Origin: Firmicutes bacterium UBA1393
GTDB taxonomy: Bacteria > Bacillota > DTU025
Assembly (NCBI GenBank): GCA_002305255.1
Contig: DBQN01000094.1
Span: 1 to 7,015, forward strand
Direction: 5' to 3'
DNA: 7,015 bases
Shown here piece after piece: positions 1-6,090 of the stretch (positions are counted from its first letter, which is position 1; each line of letters begins with the position of its first letter). The notes beneath the pieces were generated by a model, which was given only the letters and a program-made list of their open reading frames with translations, did no database searches and was not told the origin of the DNA. Both the position numbers and the translations under genes were made by a program.

Positions 1-229
1 GGCCGTTCATGAAGGTTTCGAGGAAGAGGGCCACGACGGCGATGGCATGTGGTGGCGGACGGTGGCACAGGAGAAAGAATGCACTCTGGAGAAACGACAC
101 CTTAACGCCGAATCGTCGGATCTCGCCAGGGCGGTGACCGATGCCTCCGGCGGGGTGATCACGGATTCGACAGCGGGCTCCTTAGACTGCGAATTTGTAC
201 TTGAGTGTTGTCTTCGAGGAGGACTGGAA
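1..229. other. Left-edge non-coding stretch / possible leader of the methyltransferase gene
   Basis: No gene is supported here. The methyltransferase frame stays open to the left edge (an ATG lies at 47). However, the translation upstream of residue V at 230 has no recognisable family resemblance and would give the enzyme a tail of about 60 residues that its family lacks. The stretch contains nested complementary segments: 86-92 with 121-129 (a two-base bulge on the right arm), and inside them 95-98 with 115-118. There is also a perfect 8-bp palindrome at 155-162. Read on the minus strand, bases 46-1 give a short hydrophobic run (AIAVVALFLETFMNG), which could be the start of a membrane protein running off the edge; this is too short to call. 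I find no convincing -35/-10 pair. Confidence 0.4.
217..223 (+). promoter_or_regulatory. Ribosome binding site that fixes the methyltransferase start
   Basis: AGGAGGA lies six bases upstream of the GTG at 230. It is a near-perfect anti-16S match with ideal spacing. The ATG at 47 has only a loose purine stretch before it. This site argues that the in-frame upstream codons are not translated as part of the enzyme. Confidence 0.8.
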
Positions 230-979
230 GTGGAAGACGATCTGAATCTCATCTGTGAGTTGCACGTAGGATTGGAACGACAGGGGCCCGGGAGTCCGGA
301 AATGACAGTCAAGGCATTGAGTTTTGTTGATGGACTCAACGGAGATTCGCAGGTAGTAGACCTTGGCTGCGGAACCGGCGGGCAGACGATGGTTCTCGCA
401 CAGAACATCGCCGGACACATCACCGGCGTCGATCGCTTTCCTGGTTTCATCAGCGTGTTCAATGACAACGCCAGAAAGCTCGGTGTTCAGCACAGAGTGA
501 GAGGCGTTGTTGGTTCAATGGAGAGCCTGTCTTTTCCACAGGAAGGACTCGACCTCATATGGTCTGAAGGAGCCATCGCGAGCATCGGTTTCGAGAGGGG
601 TTTGAACTACTGGAAGCAGTTCCTCAAGCCAGGCGGCCACGTTGCCATTACCTATGAGTCCTGGTTTACTGATGAACGTCCCGCTGAGATCGAGAAGTGG
701 TGGACTGACGCCGTTCCCGAGATGAACACCGTGGGTCACAACGTCGTAACCATGCAGAAGGCAGGTTACGTCCCCGTTGCTGTGTTCCTACTGCCCGAGC
801 ACTGCTGGACAGAGAACTACTTCATCCCGCGACATGTAGCAGGAAGGGAGCTCCTGGCGAGATACGCCGGGAACAGCAAGGTGGAAGCCCTGGTAGCGAA
901 CATGGAGTACGAGGCGGAGCTGTATTCGAAGTACAAGCAATACTACGGATACGCTTTCTTCATCGGCAAGAAGGCATAA
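230..979 (+). CDS. Class I SAM-dependent methyltransferase
   Basis: Predicted 249-residue cytosolic methyltransferase with the Rossmann-like SAM fold; the acceptor substrate is unknown. Visible motifs are an N-terminal ERQGPGS (16-22), the glycine-rich SAM loop VVDLGCGTGGQT (42-53), the acidic ribose-binding segment GVD (66-68), GSMESLSF (95-102) followed by DLIWSEGA (108-115), LKPGG (132-136), and a C-terminal YSKYKQYYGYAFFIG block. The ERQGPGS, IWSEGA, ERPAEIE and YSKYK...YYGY pattern matches, from memory, a family of about 250 residues common in Bacteroides and Clostridia and usually annotated only as a class I methyltransferase. GTG at 230 was chosen because it follows AGGAGGA by six bases and gives the usual family length. 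The coding DNA is visibly AT-richer than pgi next door, which suggests a separate history. It stands alone, convergent with pgi. Confidence 0.88.
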   Translation: MEDDLNLICELHVGLERQGPGSPEMTVKALSFVDGLNGDSQVVDLGCGTGGQTMVLAQNIAGHITGVDRFPGFISVFNDNARKLGVQHRVRGVVGSMESLSFPQEGLDLIWSEGAIASIGFERGLNYWKQFLKPGGHVAITYESWFTDERPAEIEKWWTDAVPEMNTVGHNVVTMQKAGYVPVAVFLLPEHCWTENYFIPRHVAGRELLARYAGNSKVEALVANMEYEAELYSKYKQYYGYAFFIGKKA

Positions 980-1001
980 GTAAGCCGCCTGCCACCATTC
1001 C

Positions 1002-1033
1002 GGGCCGCAGCTCTACTCACCGTGCTGCGGCCT
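1002..1033. terminator. Inverted repeat in the convergent gap, probable bidirectional terminator
   Basis: GGCCGCAGC (1003-1011) is perfectly complementary to GCTGCGGCC (1024-1032), with a G-T pair possible at 1002/1033 and a 12-base loop. It sits between the converging stops of the methyltransferase (979) and pgi (1055), where a two-way terminator is expected. No T-run follows on either strand, so it is not a classic intrinsic terminator. It could act with a termination factor or as a 3'-end stabiliser. Confidence 0.5.
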
Positions 1034-1054
1034 CGTCATCTCGTGCCGGCGACA

Positions 1055-2728
1055 TCAGGAGAACTTACCCTCCCGCATCTGCCTGTAAGCGGCGATTAGC
1101 CCCTCTGTGCTGCTGTCATGCCTGGCCATGGCGGCGCCGCCGCCTGCCGCCCCTGTGCCCAGCTCCGGCAATATCGCCTTCGCGAGCTGTTTGCCCAGCT
1201 CGACGCCCATCTGATCAAAGCTGTTGATCTGCCAAATCACTCCCTGGGTGAAGATCTTGTGCTCATAGAGGGCGATGAGCATGCCGAGGGTGTAGGGAGT
1301 GAGCTCCTCATAGAGGAAGGTGTTCGTGGGCCTGTTCCCTTCGAAGGTCTTTGCGGCCGTGAGCAGCTCAAGCCGGGCGCCGGCATGCCCCTCGGCCACG
1401 AGCTCCGCCCTGGTCTCATCAGCGGTGCGCCCCCGCATCAGCGCCTCCGTTTGCGCGAGGAAGTTCGCGATGAGCACGTCGTGATGGTCTCCAATGGGGT
1501 TATGGCTCTTCGCCGCAGCCAGAAAGTCGCACGGCACGAGCTTTGTGCCCTGGTGGATCAGCTGGTAGAAGGCGTGTTGCCCGTTGGTGCCGCTCTGGCC
1601 CCAGATGATAGGGCCGGTCTGGTAATCCACAGGCTCCCCACTTGCCGTGACGCGCTTGCCATTGCTCTCCATGTCGGCCTGCTGCAGGTAGTCGGGGAAA
1701 CGCGCGAGATACTGATCGTAGGGAAGGATGGCGTGGCTCGCGGCGCCCCAGAAGTTGTTGTACCACACGCCGAGCAGGCCCATGATGACCGGGATGTTGC
1801 GCTCGAAGGGCGTGGTGCGGAAGTGCTCGTCAACTGCATGGGCCCCAGCGAGCAACTCATCGAAGCTATCCATTCCCACGTAGAGCGCGATCGATAGGCC
1901 AATGGCCGACCAGAGCGAGTAGCGACCGCCCACCCAATCCCAGAAGATGAACATGTTATCAGGATCGATGCCGAAGGCCTCGACGGCTTTGCTGTTCGTG
2001 GATATCGCCACAAAATGCCTGGCTACGGCGGCCTCGTCTCGCAGATGCTCCAGCAACCAGCGGCGGGCCGTGTTGGCGTTTAGCATGGTCTCCTGGGTGG
2101 TGAAGGTCTTAGACGCCACAAGGAAGAGCGTGGTCGCCGGGTCAACGCGCCGCAGCACCTCGGAGATGTCGGTGGGGTCTACGTTCGAGACGAAGTGCAC
2201 TCGAAGGTCACCGCGTCCGTACGGCGCCAGCGCGCCCACTACCATGCGCGGGCCCAGGTCGGAGCCGCCGATGCCGATGTTCACCACGTCGGTGATGCGC
2301 TGCCCGGTGTATCCGAGCCACTCCCCGCCGCGTACCGCCTCGGTGAACTGACGCATCTTCTCCAGCACCGAGCGCACTTCCGGCATCACGTCAGCGCCAT
2401 CCACCAGGATCGGCCGCCCACTCCTGTTGCGCAGTGCGATGTGCAGCACAGGCCTGTTCTCGGTGGTGTTTATGCGCTGGCCGCTGAACATGGCATCTAT
2501 GGCACCCGCTACGCCGGCTTCGCGTGCAAGCTGCAGCAGCAGGCGCATGGTCTCCTCCGTGATGCGGTTCTTGGAGTAGTCAAACAGCATGCGATCAAGG
2601 CGAATGGAGAAGCGGGCGAAACGATTAGGATCTGAATCGAAAAGCTGGCGCATGGTCAAGCCCCGCGTGCGGAACTCATCTGCATGCGCGGCCAGGGCGT
2701 TATAGGTGCTGAGCTGCGTAAAGTGCAC
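1055..2728 (-). CDS. pgi: Glucose-6-phosphate isomerase (long form)
   Basis: Interconverts D-glucose-6-phosphate and D-fructose-6-phosphate in the cytosol (glycolysis and gluconeogenesis). At 557 residues it is the long form, like the approximately 550-residue E. coli enzyme rather than the approximately 450-residue type common in Firmicutes. Landmarks are NIGIGGSDLGP (150-160), the phosphate-binding SKTFTTQET (206-214), the family signature DWVGGRYSLWSAIG (264-277), the catalytic base E354 in MESNGKR, H385 in GTNGQHAF and K513 in GVELGK. All expected catalytic residues are present and the ends look complete (HDSST near the C terminus, as in other members). It starts at GTG 2728; AGGAGG at 2742-2737 lies eight bases upstream, inside the preceding HAD gene. 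The upstream gene's stop overlaps this start by 29 bases, so the two are probably co-transcribed and translationally coupled. Confidence 0.97.
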   Translation of the reverse strand: MHFTQLSTYNALAAHADEFRTRGLTMRQLFDSDPNRFARFSIRLDRMLFDYSKNRITEETMRLLLQLAREAGVAGAIDAMFSGQRINTTENRPVLHIALRNRSGRPILVDGADVMPEVRSVLEKMRQFTEAVRGGEWLGYTGQRITDVVNIGIGGSDLGPRMVVGALAPYGRGDLRVHFVSNVDPTDISEVLRRVDPATTLFLVASKTFTTQETMLNANTARRWLLEHLRDEAAVARHFVAISTNSKAVEAFGIDPDNMFIFWDWVGGRYSLWSAIGLSIALYVGMDSFDELLAGAHAVDEHFRTTPFERNIPVIMGLLGVWYNNFWGAASHAILPYDQYLARFPDYLQQADMESNGKRVTASGEPVDYQTGPIIWGQSGTNGQHAFYQLIHQGTKLVPCDFLAAAKSHNPIGDHHDVLIANFLAQTEALMRGRTADETRAELVAEGHAGARLELLTAAKTFEGNRPTNTFLYEELTPYTLGMLIALYEHKIFTQGVIWQINSFDQMGVELGKQLAKAILPELGTGAAGGGAAMARHDSSTEGLIAAYRQMREGKFS

Positions 2729-3632
2729 GGCGAGAGCCTCCTCTACTCCTCTCTTCTTCGAGCCGATCGACTAGAGCGGGCAGTTCTTCCAGGTCCCAGA
2801 TGAGTGCATCGGGCACGCAGTCATCGGCGGCCACCCCGTATGATTCCACTGCCCACGTAGCTGCATAGGCCCGGTCGCGCACGGCCGGGAACCAGTCAGC
2901 AGACGGCCTCTGCTCGGGCAGAACCCCTGCGCCTGTGCGCGTCCGTATCTCCTCAGGCGTGTTGCGGTACAGCCACACCGAGTAACCGCCTGCGGCCCGC
3001 GCGCCGTATCCATCGTGGATTATGTCATCGCCGACGTGAATCGGCTCAGGTTCGTGGCGCCAGGCAGCATGAAATATGCCGGACGCAGGCTTCGCCGCGC
3101 CCACCTGCTCAGGCGTGTAGATGTCACTGAAGTAGCGGGCTATCCCGAGCGCCTCCATGACGGGAATCTGATACTTATGATACCCATTGGAGACAACGAC
3201 GAGGATGTGCCCCCGATCCTTCAGTGCCCGCAGCGCCTCGTGGGCCCCCGGCAGGCTCCATACCATTCCCGGCTGGGCGCAGTAATGGCGCACCAGCATC
3301 CCCACATCGAGACTGGGTGGCAGGTGTGGCGGCTCCCCAAGAGCGGGGGCGCAGGGCCCAACGGCCCGTGTCCGCCCGGGCAGCCCGTACAGCTCGGTCG
3401 CTACCTGCGCCACAATGTCATCCCAATCATAAGCCTCAACACTCTTGCCTTCGAACAGCCGGCGGCGGGCTTCTCCGACAACACGGCTGTACACGACCTT
3501 TTCTGGCTCGTCGGCGTCGATGACATATGGTGCCAGCACGCGGGCGATGTGGGGGAACACGCCTCGGCGGAATGGATTCTGCATGAGGACTCCATCGAGA
3601 TCGAACGTAATAAGCCTGCCCAGTGACCTCAC
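2700..3632 (-). CDS. HAD-superfamily hydrolase (probable phosphatase)
   Basis: About 310 residues; substrate unknown. The four HAD motifs are in order: FDLDGVL (10-16; nucleophile D11, general acid D13), VVVSNG (145-150; S148), GAAKP (178-182; K181), and VGDDIIHDG (200-208; D202/D203). The cap between motifs I and II is about 130 residues, helical in character, with a proline-rich patch near 93-107. A tail of about 75 residues follows the GGYSVWLYR strand and ends in a charged helix. This most resembles HAD-IA phosphatases (phosphoglycolate phosphatase/haloacid dehalogenase-like). The frame is open to 3881, but that start would run into the divergent gene. GTG 3632 is the only start between there and motif I, although it lacks a good ribosome binding site. 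It is first in a two-gene unit with pgi, suggesting but not proving a sugar-phosphate substrate. Confidence 0.85.
   Translation of the reverse strand: MRSLGRLITFDLDGVLMQNPFRRGVFPHIARVLAPYVIDADEPEKVVYSRVVGEARRRLFEGKSVEAYDWDDIVAQVATELYGLPGRTRAVGPCAPALGEPPHLPPSLDVGMLVRHYCAQPGMVWSLPGAHEALRALKDRGHILVVVSNGYHKYQIPVMEALGIARYFSDIYTPEQVGAAKPASGIFHAAWRHEPEPIHVGDDIIHDGYGARAAGGYSVWLYRNTPEEIRTRTGAGVLPEQRPSADWFPAVRDRAYAATWAVESYGVAADDCVPDALIWDLEELPALVDRLEEERSRGGSRRALYAAQHL
2737..2742 (-). promoter_or_regulatory. pgi ribosome binding site inside the HAD coding region
   Basis: On the minus strand this reads AGGAGG, eight bases before the pgi GTG at 2728. It lies about 12 codons before the end of the HAD gene, so ribosomes finishing that gene pass directly over it, which favours translational coupling. 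Confidence 0.8.
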
Positions 3633-3759
3633 CTCAGGCGGAAGGAATTGAGTGCTTATCGCAGAAATATGGTTACGGGTGTGATTCGCTTCCTGAATGC
3701 CCAGTCCCTGCTGTAGCCGGGCAGTCTGGAAGAATACGTTCTGAGAGGAGGACAAAGCA
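3633..3759. promoter_or_regulatory. Divergent intergenic region, presumed promoters for HAD-pgi and the ABC operon
   Basis: These 127 bases separate two divergently oriented transcription units and must hold at least the promoter of the importer operon. I cannot point to a convincing -35/-10 pair on either strand. TTGAGT at 3648-3653 has no good -10 partner at normal spacing. Weak symmetry is present: AGAA (3731-3734) with TTCT (3739-3742), and TGCCC (3698-3702) with GGGCA (3719-3723). Either could be part of an operator but neither is strong. The ribosome binding site of the binding-protein gene, AGGAGG, is at 3746-3751. Confidence 0.5.
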
Positions 3760-5124
3760 GTGTCAAGGCGCTTACTCGTAACCCTCGCCGTGGGACTCGT
3801 TCTCATGATTGTCCTAGGCACCTCCGGCATCGCGGCCGAGGCAGCTCCGTCGAAGCCCATCACTATCACGTGGTGGATCAACCCGTGGAGAATCGCGCCT
3901 CCCGGATTCCCCGAAGATCAAGCCCCCGGATCGGAGGACTTCCCCAAGTGGGCCAGTGAGGAGTTCATGCGGCTCCATCCTGGAGTGACAGTGAAGTATG
4001 AAGTCGTCACCAACGCTGGGTTCGACCAGAAGATCGCGGCAGCGATCCTCGCAGGCAACCCGCCCGACGTTCTCAGGCCCATCGGATTCAGGCTGGAATG
4101 GGTGAAGCAGGGCGTGCTTGAGCCCATCGACGATTACCTGACGGCCGAAGACAAGCAGGACTTCTATCAGTACGCTCTCGATGAGGGCAAGGTAAACGGC
4201 AAGTACTACCTCTTCCCTTGGAACAACAGCAACAACGGTATGGGCTCGACACTGCTGCTGAACCCCGCGATCTTCGCAGAGCGCGGCGTCAGCCTCCCGA
4301 AGCTTCCCGAGCGTGGCTGGACCGTCGATGAGTTCCTGGCAGCAGCCAAGAAGCTTACCTTCGACAGAGACGGCGACGGCAAGATAGACGTGTATGCGCT
4401 GAGCTTCCCTGCCACCGACCTCTCGGTGATGATGGGCTGGATGCACCTCTTCGGCGCCCGTCTGTTCAACGAGGATGAGACCGCCATCGCGCTCAATAGC
4501 CCCGAGGGCGTGCGCGCCCTGGAGTTCGTCGTAGACGCCATCTACAAGCACAAGATCGCCCCCGAGGGCGCAGCCGGCATGGGCATTTACGACTCGATCA
4601 ACATGTTCCATCAGGGCAAGACCGCTATGGGCTACGGCGGCCCTTATGAGATCGGCCGCATCGACAGGTATGTGAAAGAGGGCTCCCTCAAAGAGGCGTT
4701 CCCCGTGCACATCGCGCAATACCCGCACGATCCCAGCGTGGGCCCGTTTGCATACCACACCAGCGGCGGATTCGTCGTGTTCAAGCAGCGCGATGCTGAG
4801 AAGAAAGAGCTGGTCATGGAGTTCGCCAAGTTCCTGACCAATCAGGAGAACATGCGGCTCCTCAAGTCGCTCCTCTACGTCACGACGCGCAAGTCGGTGA
4901 ATAAGGACCTCTACAAGGGTTCCACCTTCGAGAACGAGGTAGAAGTCTACACCAGGGCTCTTGAATACGGAATTCCGTACTTCGGCTCGTCGGACATCAG
5001 CACAACGCCTATCGACAAGCACATCCAGGCGATGTTCGAGGCGGCCCTGTCGCGCAGCAAGACGCCGAAGCAGGCGCTGGACGAGTTCGCTGCCGAAGCA
5101 AACAAGATAATGTTCAAGAAGTAG
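3760..5124 (+). CDS. Carbohydrate ABC transporter, extracellular solute-binding protein (family 1)
   Basis: A 454-residue secreted binding protein that captures a sugar or oligosaccharide and delivers it to the two permeases encoded next. It begins with a Sec signal: positive MSRR, a hydrophobic core (5-20), and a likely cut after AEA or EAA near 28-29. There is no lipobox cysteine and no cysteine anywhere, so it is not an obvious lipoprotein. The mature N terminus has the aromatic strand ITITWW (34-39) followed by NPW, and then LAGNPPDV (97-104), as in SBP family 1. A DxDxDGxID loop (DRDGDGKID, 202-210) resembles an EF-hand/dockerin calcium loop. GTG 3760 was chosen because AGGAGG lies eight bases upstream. 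First gene of the importer operon; the exact sugar cannot be read from sequence. Confidence 0.93.
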   Translation: MSRRLLVTLAVGLVLMIVLGTSGIAAEAAPSKPITITWWINPWRIAPPGFPEDQAPGSEDFPKWASEEFMRLHPGVTVKYEVVTNAGFDQKIAAAILAGNPPDVLRPIGFRLEWVKQGVLEPIDDYLTAEDKQDFYQYALDEGKVNGKYYLFPWNNSNNGMGSTLLLNPAIFAERGVSLPKLPERGWTVDEFLAAAKKLTFDRDGDGKIDVYALSFPATDLSVMMGWMHLFGARLFNEDETAIALNSPEGVRALEFVVDAIYKHKIAPEGAAGMGIYDSINMFHQGKTAMGYGGPYEIGRIDRYVKEGSLKEAFPVHIAQYPHDPSVGPFAYHTSGGFVVFKQRDAEKKELVMEFAKFLTNQENMRLLKSLLYVTTRKSVNKDLYKGSTFENEVEVYTRALEYGIPYFGSSDISTTPIDKHIQAMFEAALSRSKTPKQALDEFAAEANKIMFKK

Positions 5125-5155
5125 ACTGGCGCGGACACAGAATCGATGGAATCGC

Positions 5156-5191
5156 CGATGGGGCGGGGAGGCTTCCCTCCCTGCCCCGTCG
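5156..5191 (+). promoter_or_regulatory. Strong stem-loop between binding-protein and permease genes
   Basis: Bases 5156-5171 pair with 5176-5191 as a continuous 16-bp stem with two G-T wobbles (5165/5182 and 5159/5188) and a CTTC tetraloop. It starts 31 bases after the binding-protein stop and ends 14 bases before the permease ATG. No T-run follows, so full intrinsic termination is unlikely. Known parallels in malE-malF and similar operons suggest a block to 3' exonucleases or partial attenuation that keeps the binding protein in excess over the permeases; this role is inferred. Confidence 0.7.
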
Positions 5192-5195
5192 CTAA

Positions 5196-5202
5196 TGGAG
5201 GG
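5196..5202 (+). promoter_or_regulatory. Ribosome binding site of the first permease
   Basis: TGGAGGG directly follows the hairpin. Measured from GGAGG (5197-5201), the spacing is four bases to ATG 5206 and seven bases to the in-frame TTG 5209. The first is short but workable; the second is better spaced with a weaker codon. Both exclude the ATG at 5146, whose message would run through the hairpin and which would add 20 unlikely residues. Confidence 0.65.
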
Positions 5203-5205
5203 ATT

Positions 5206-6090
5206 ATGTTGTATTCTGCGATGCGCGCCCTTCGCAGAGACCGGTGGGGTTATGCCTTCATCCTGCCGAGCTTCGTGTTGTTTTCCCTCTTCTACCTGGT
5301 GCCGGTGGTCTGGAGCGGATACCTCAGTCTCTTGGAGTACGGGGTGTTCAGCCGCACCTGGGTGGGGCTGGCGAACTACGTTGAGGCAATCAATGATCGG
5401 ATATTCCGTCTTGCCATCAGAAACACGATTCTTTATACTCTGGGCCTCGTGCCGCTGTGGTTGGCGAAGGCGCTTATTGTTTCGGCTCTCATATTTCCTC
5501 TGTCTAAGCCTATACAGACATTCTTCAAGGGCGCTTTCTACCTGCCGCATGTCACGTCATCGGTGATCACATCCATGGTGTGGCTGTGGATATACAACCC
5601 GCCCTTCGGACTGCTCAATTACTTCATGGAAGTGCTCGGGCTGTCGCCCCACGCGTGGCTGGGCGATGTGCGCACTGCGTTGCCGGCAATCATCTTCATG
5701 CAGGTGGTCATGGGCGGAGGTTCGTCTATCGTGATGATCACGGCAGCCATGGGCAGCATCCCTGAGCACCTCTATGAAGCGGCGTACCTTGACGGCGCCA
5801 CGAAGACTCAGGCGTTCTTCAAGGTGACCATTCCGCTGCTCAGGCCCACACTGCTCTACCTGCTCGTAACGGGCACGATCTCGAGTTTCCAGGTGTTCAC
5901 CAACGTGTACATGATGACTCACGGAGGCCCGCAGTTCTCCACGGCGACGCTGGTCTACCTCATCTATGATACGGCGTTCAAGCAGTTCAACTTCGGCCTG
6001 GCCTCGGCTCAGGCAGTGGTGCTGTTTGCGATGGTGTTCACGCTGGCGCTGGTGCAGTTCAAGTTCTTGGGTCAGGAGGTGGAGTATTGA
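5206..6090 (+). CDS. Carbohydrate ABC transporter permease, MalF/UgpA type
   Basis: A 294-residue inner-membrane subunit forming half of the translocation channel of a CUT1-family importer. Six hydrophobic segments lie near 17-38, 72-97, 108-130, 156-180, 213-233 and 263-285. The cytoplasmic EAA loop that docks on the ATPase is clear: EAAYLDGATKTQAFFKVTIP (191-210), with the invariant Gly at 197, before LLRP. The N-terminal block, RWGYAFILPSF with LVP following, and the THGGP segment (238-242) are typical of this family. ATG 5206 was chosen over ATG 5146 because the latter would place a strong hairpin inside the coding region and add a glycine/proline-rich head lacking family resemblance. It is preceded by the binding-protein gene and overlaps the next permease start by one base. 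Substrate unknown. Confidence 0.93.
   Translation: MLYSAMRALRRDRWGYAFILPSFVLFSLFYLVPVVWSGYLSLLEYGVFSRTWVGLANYVEAINDRIFRLAIRNTILYTLGLVPLWLAKALIVSALIFPLSKPIQTFFKGAFYLPHVTSSVITSMVWLWIYNPPFGLLNYFMEVLGLSPHAWLGDVRTALPAIIFMQVVMGGGSSIVMITAAMGSIPEHLYEAAYLDGATKTQAFFKVTIPLLRPTLLYLLVTGTISSFQVFTNVYMMTHGGPQFSTATLVYLIYDTAFKQFNFGLASAQAVVLFAMVFTLALVQFKFLGQEVEY

Noticed and set aside
1..46. Hydrophobic minus-strand reading (AIAVVALFLETFMNG) as the start of a membrane protein
   Set aside because: Too short, no clear start or ribosome binding site, and the rest lies outside the window.
84..200. Glycine riboswitch or T-box leader
   Set aside because: Only scattered short matches; the diagnostic glycine-riboswitch core and the T-box GGTGGTACCGCG-like motif are absent.
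47..229. N-terminal extension of the methyltransferase from ATG 47
   Set aside because: A strong AGGAGGA with correct spacing precedes GTG 230, and the extension has no family resemblance.
1118..1897. A 259-codon open frame on the plus strand opposite pgi
   Set aside because: It lies wholly antisense to a complete pgi with all catalytic residues and shows no recognisable domain; explained by high GC third positions.
3015..3626. Plus-strand open frame opposite the HAD gene
   Set aside because: Antisense to a gene with all four HAD motifs; no domain or good ribosome binding site.
3648..3676. Sigma-70-type promoter from TTGAGT
   Set aside because: No acceptable -10 element occurs 15-19 bases downstream.
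3633..3881. N-terminal extension of the HAD protein up to 3881
   Set aside because: It would overlap the signal peptide region of the divergent binding-protein gene, and its sequence is not HAD-like.
5146..5205. N-terminal extension of the first permease from ATG 5146
   Set aside because: It would encode a Gly/Pro-rich head and include the strong hairpin; a ribosome binding site precedes 5206.
3814..5550. A 578-codon open frame on the minus strand opposite the solute-binding protein gene
   Set aside because: Its translation is rich in His, Arg, Glu and Val without family motifs, and it mirrors the codon bias of a well-supported plus-strand gene. It also runs across an intergenic gap and into the permease gene.
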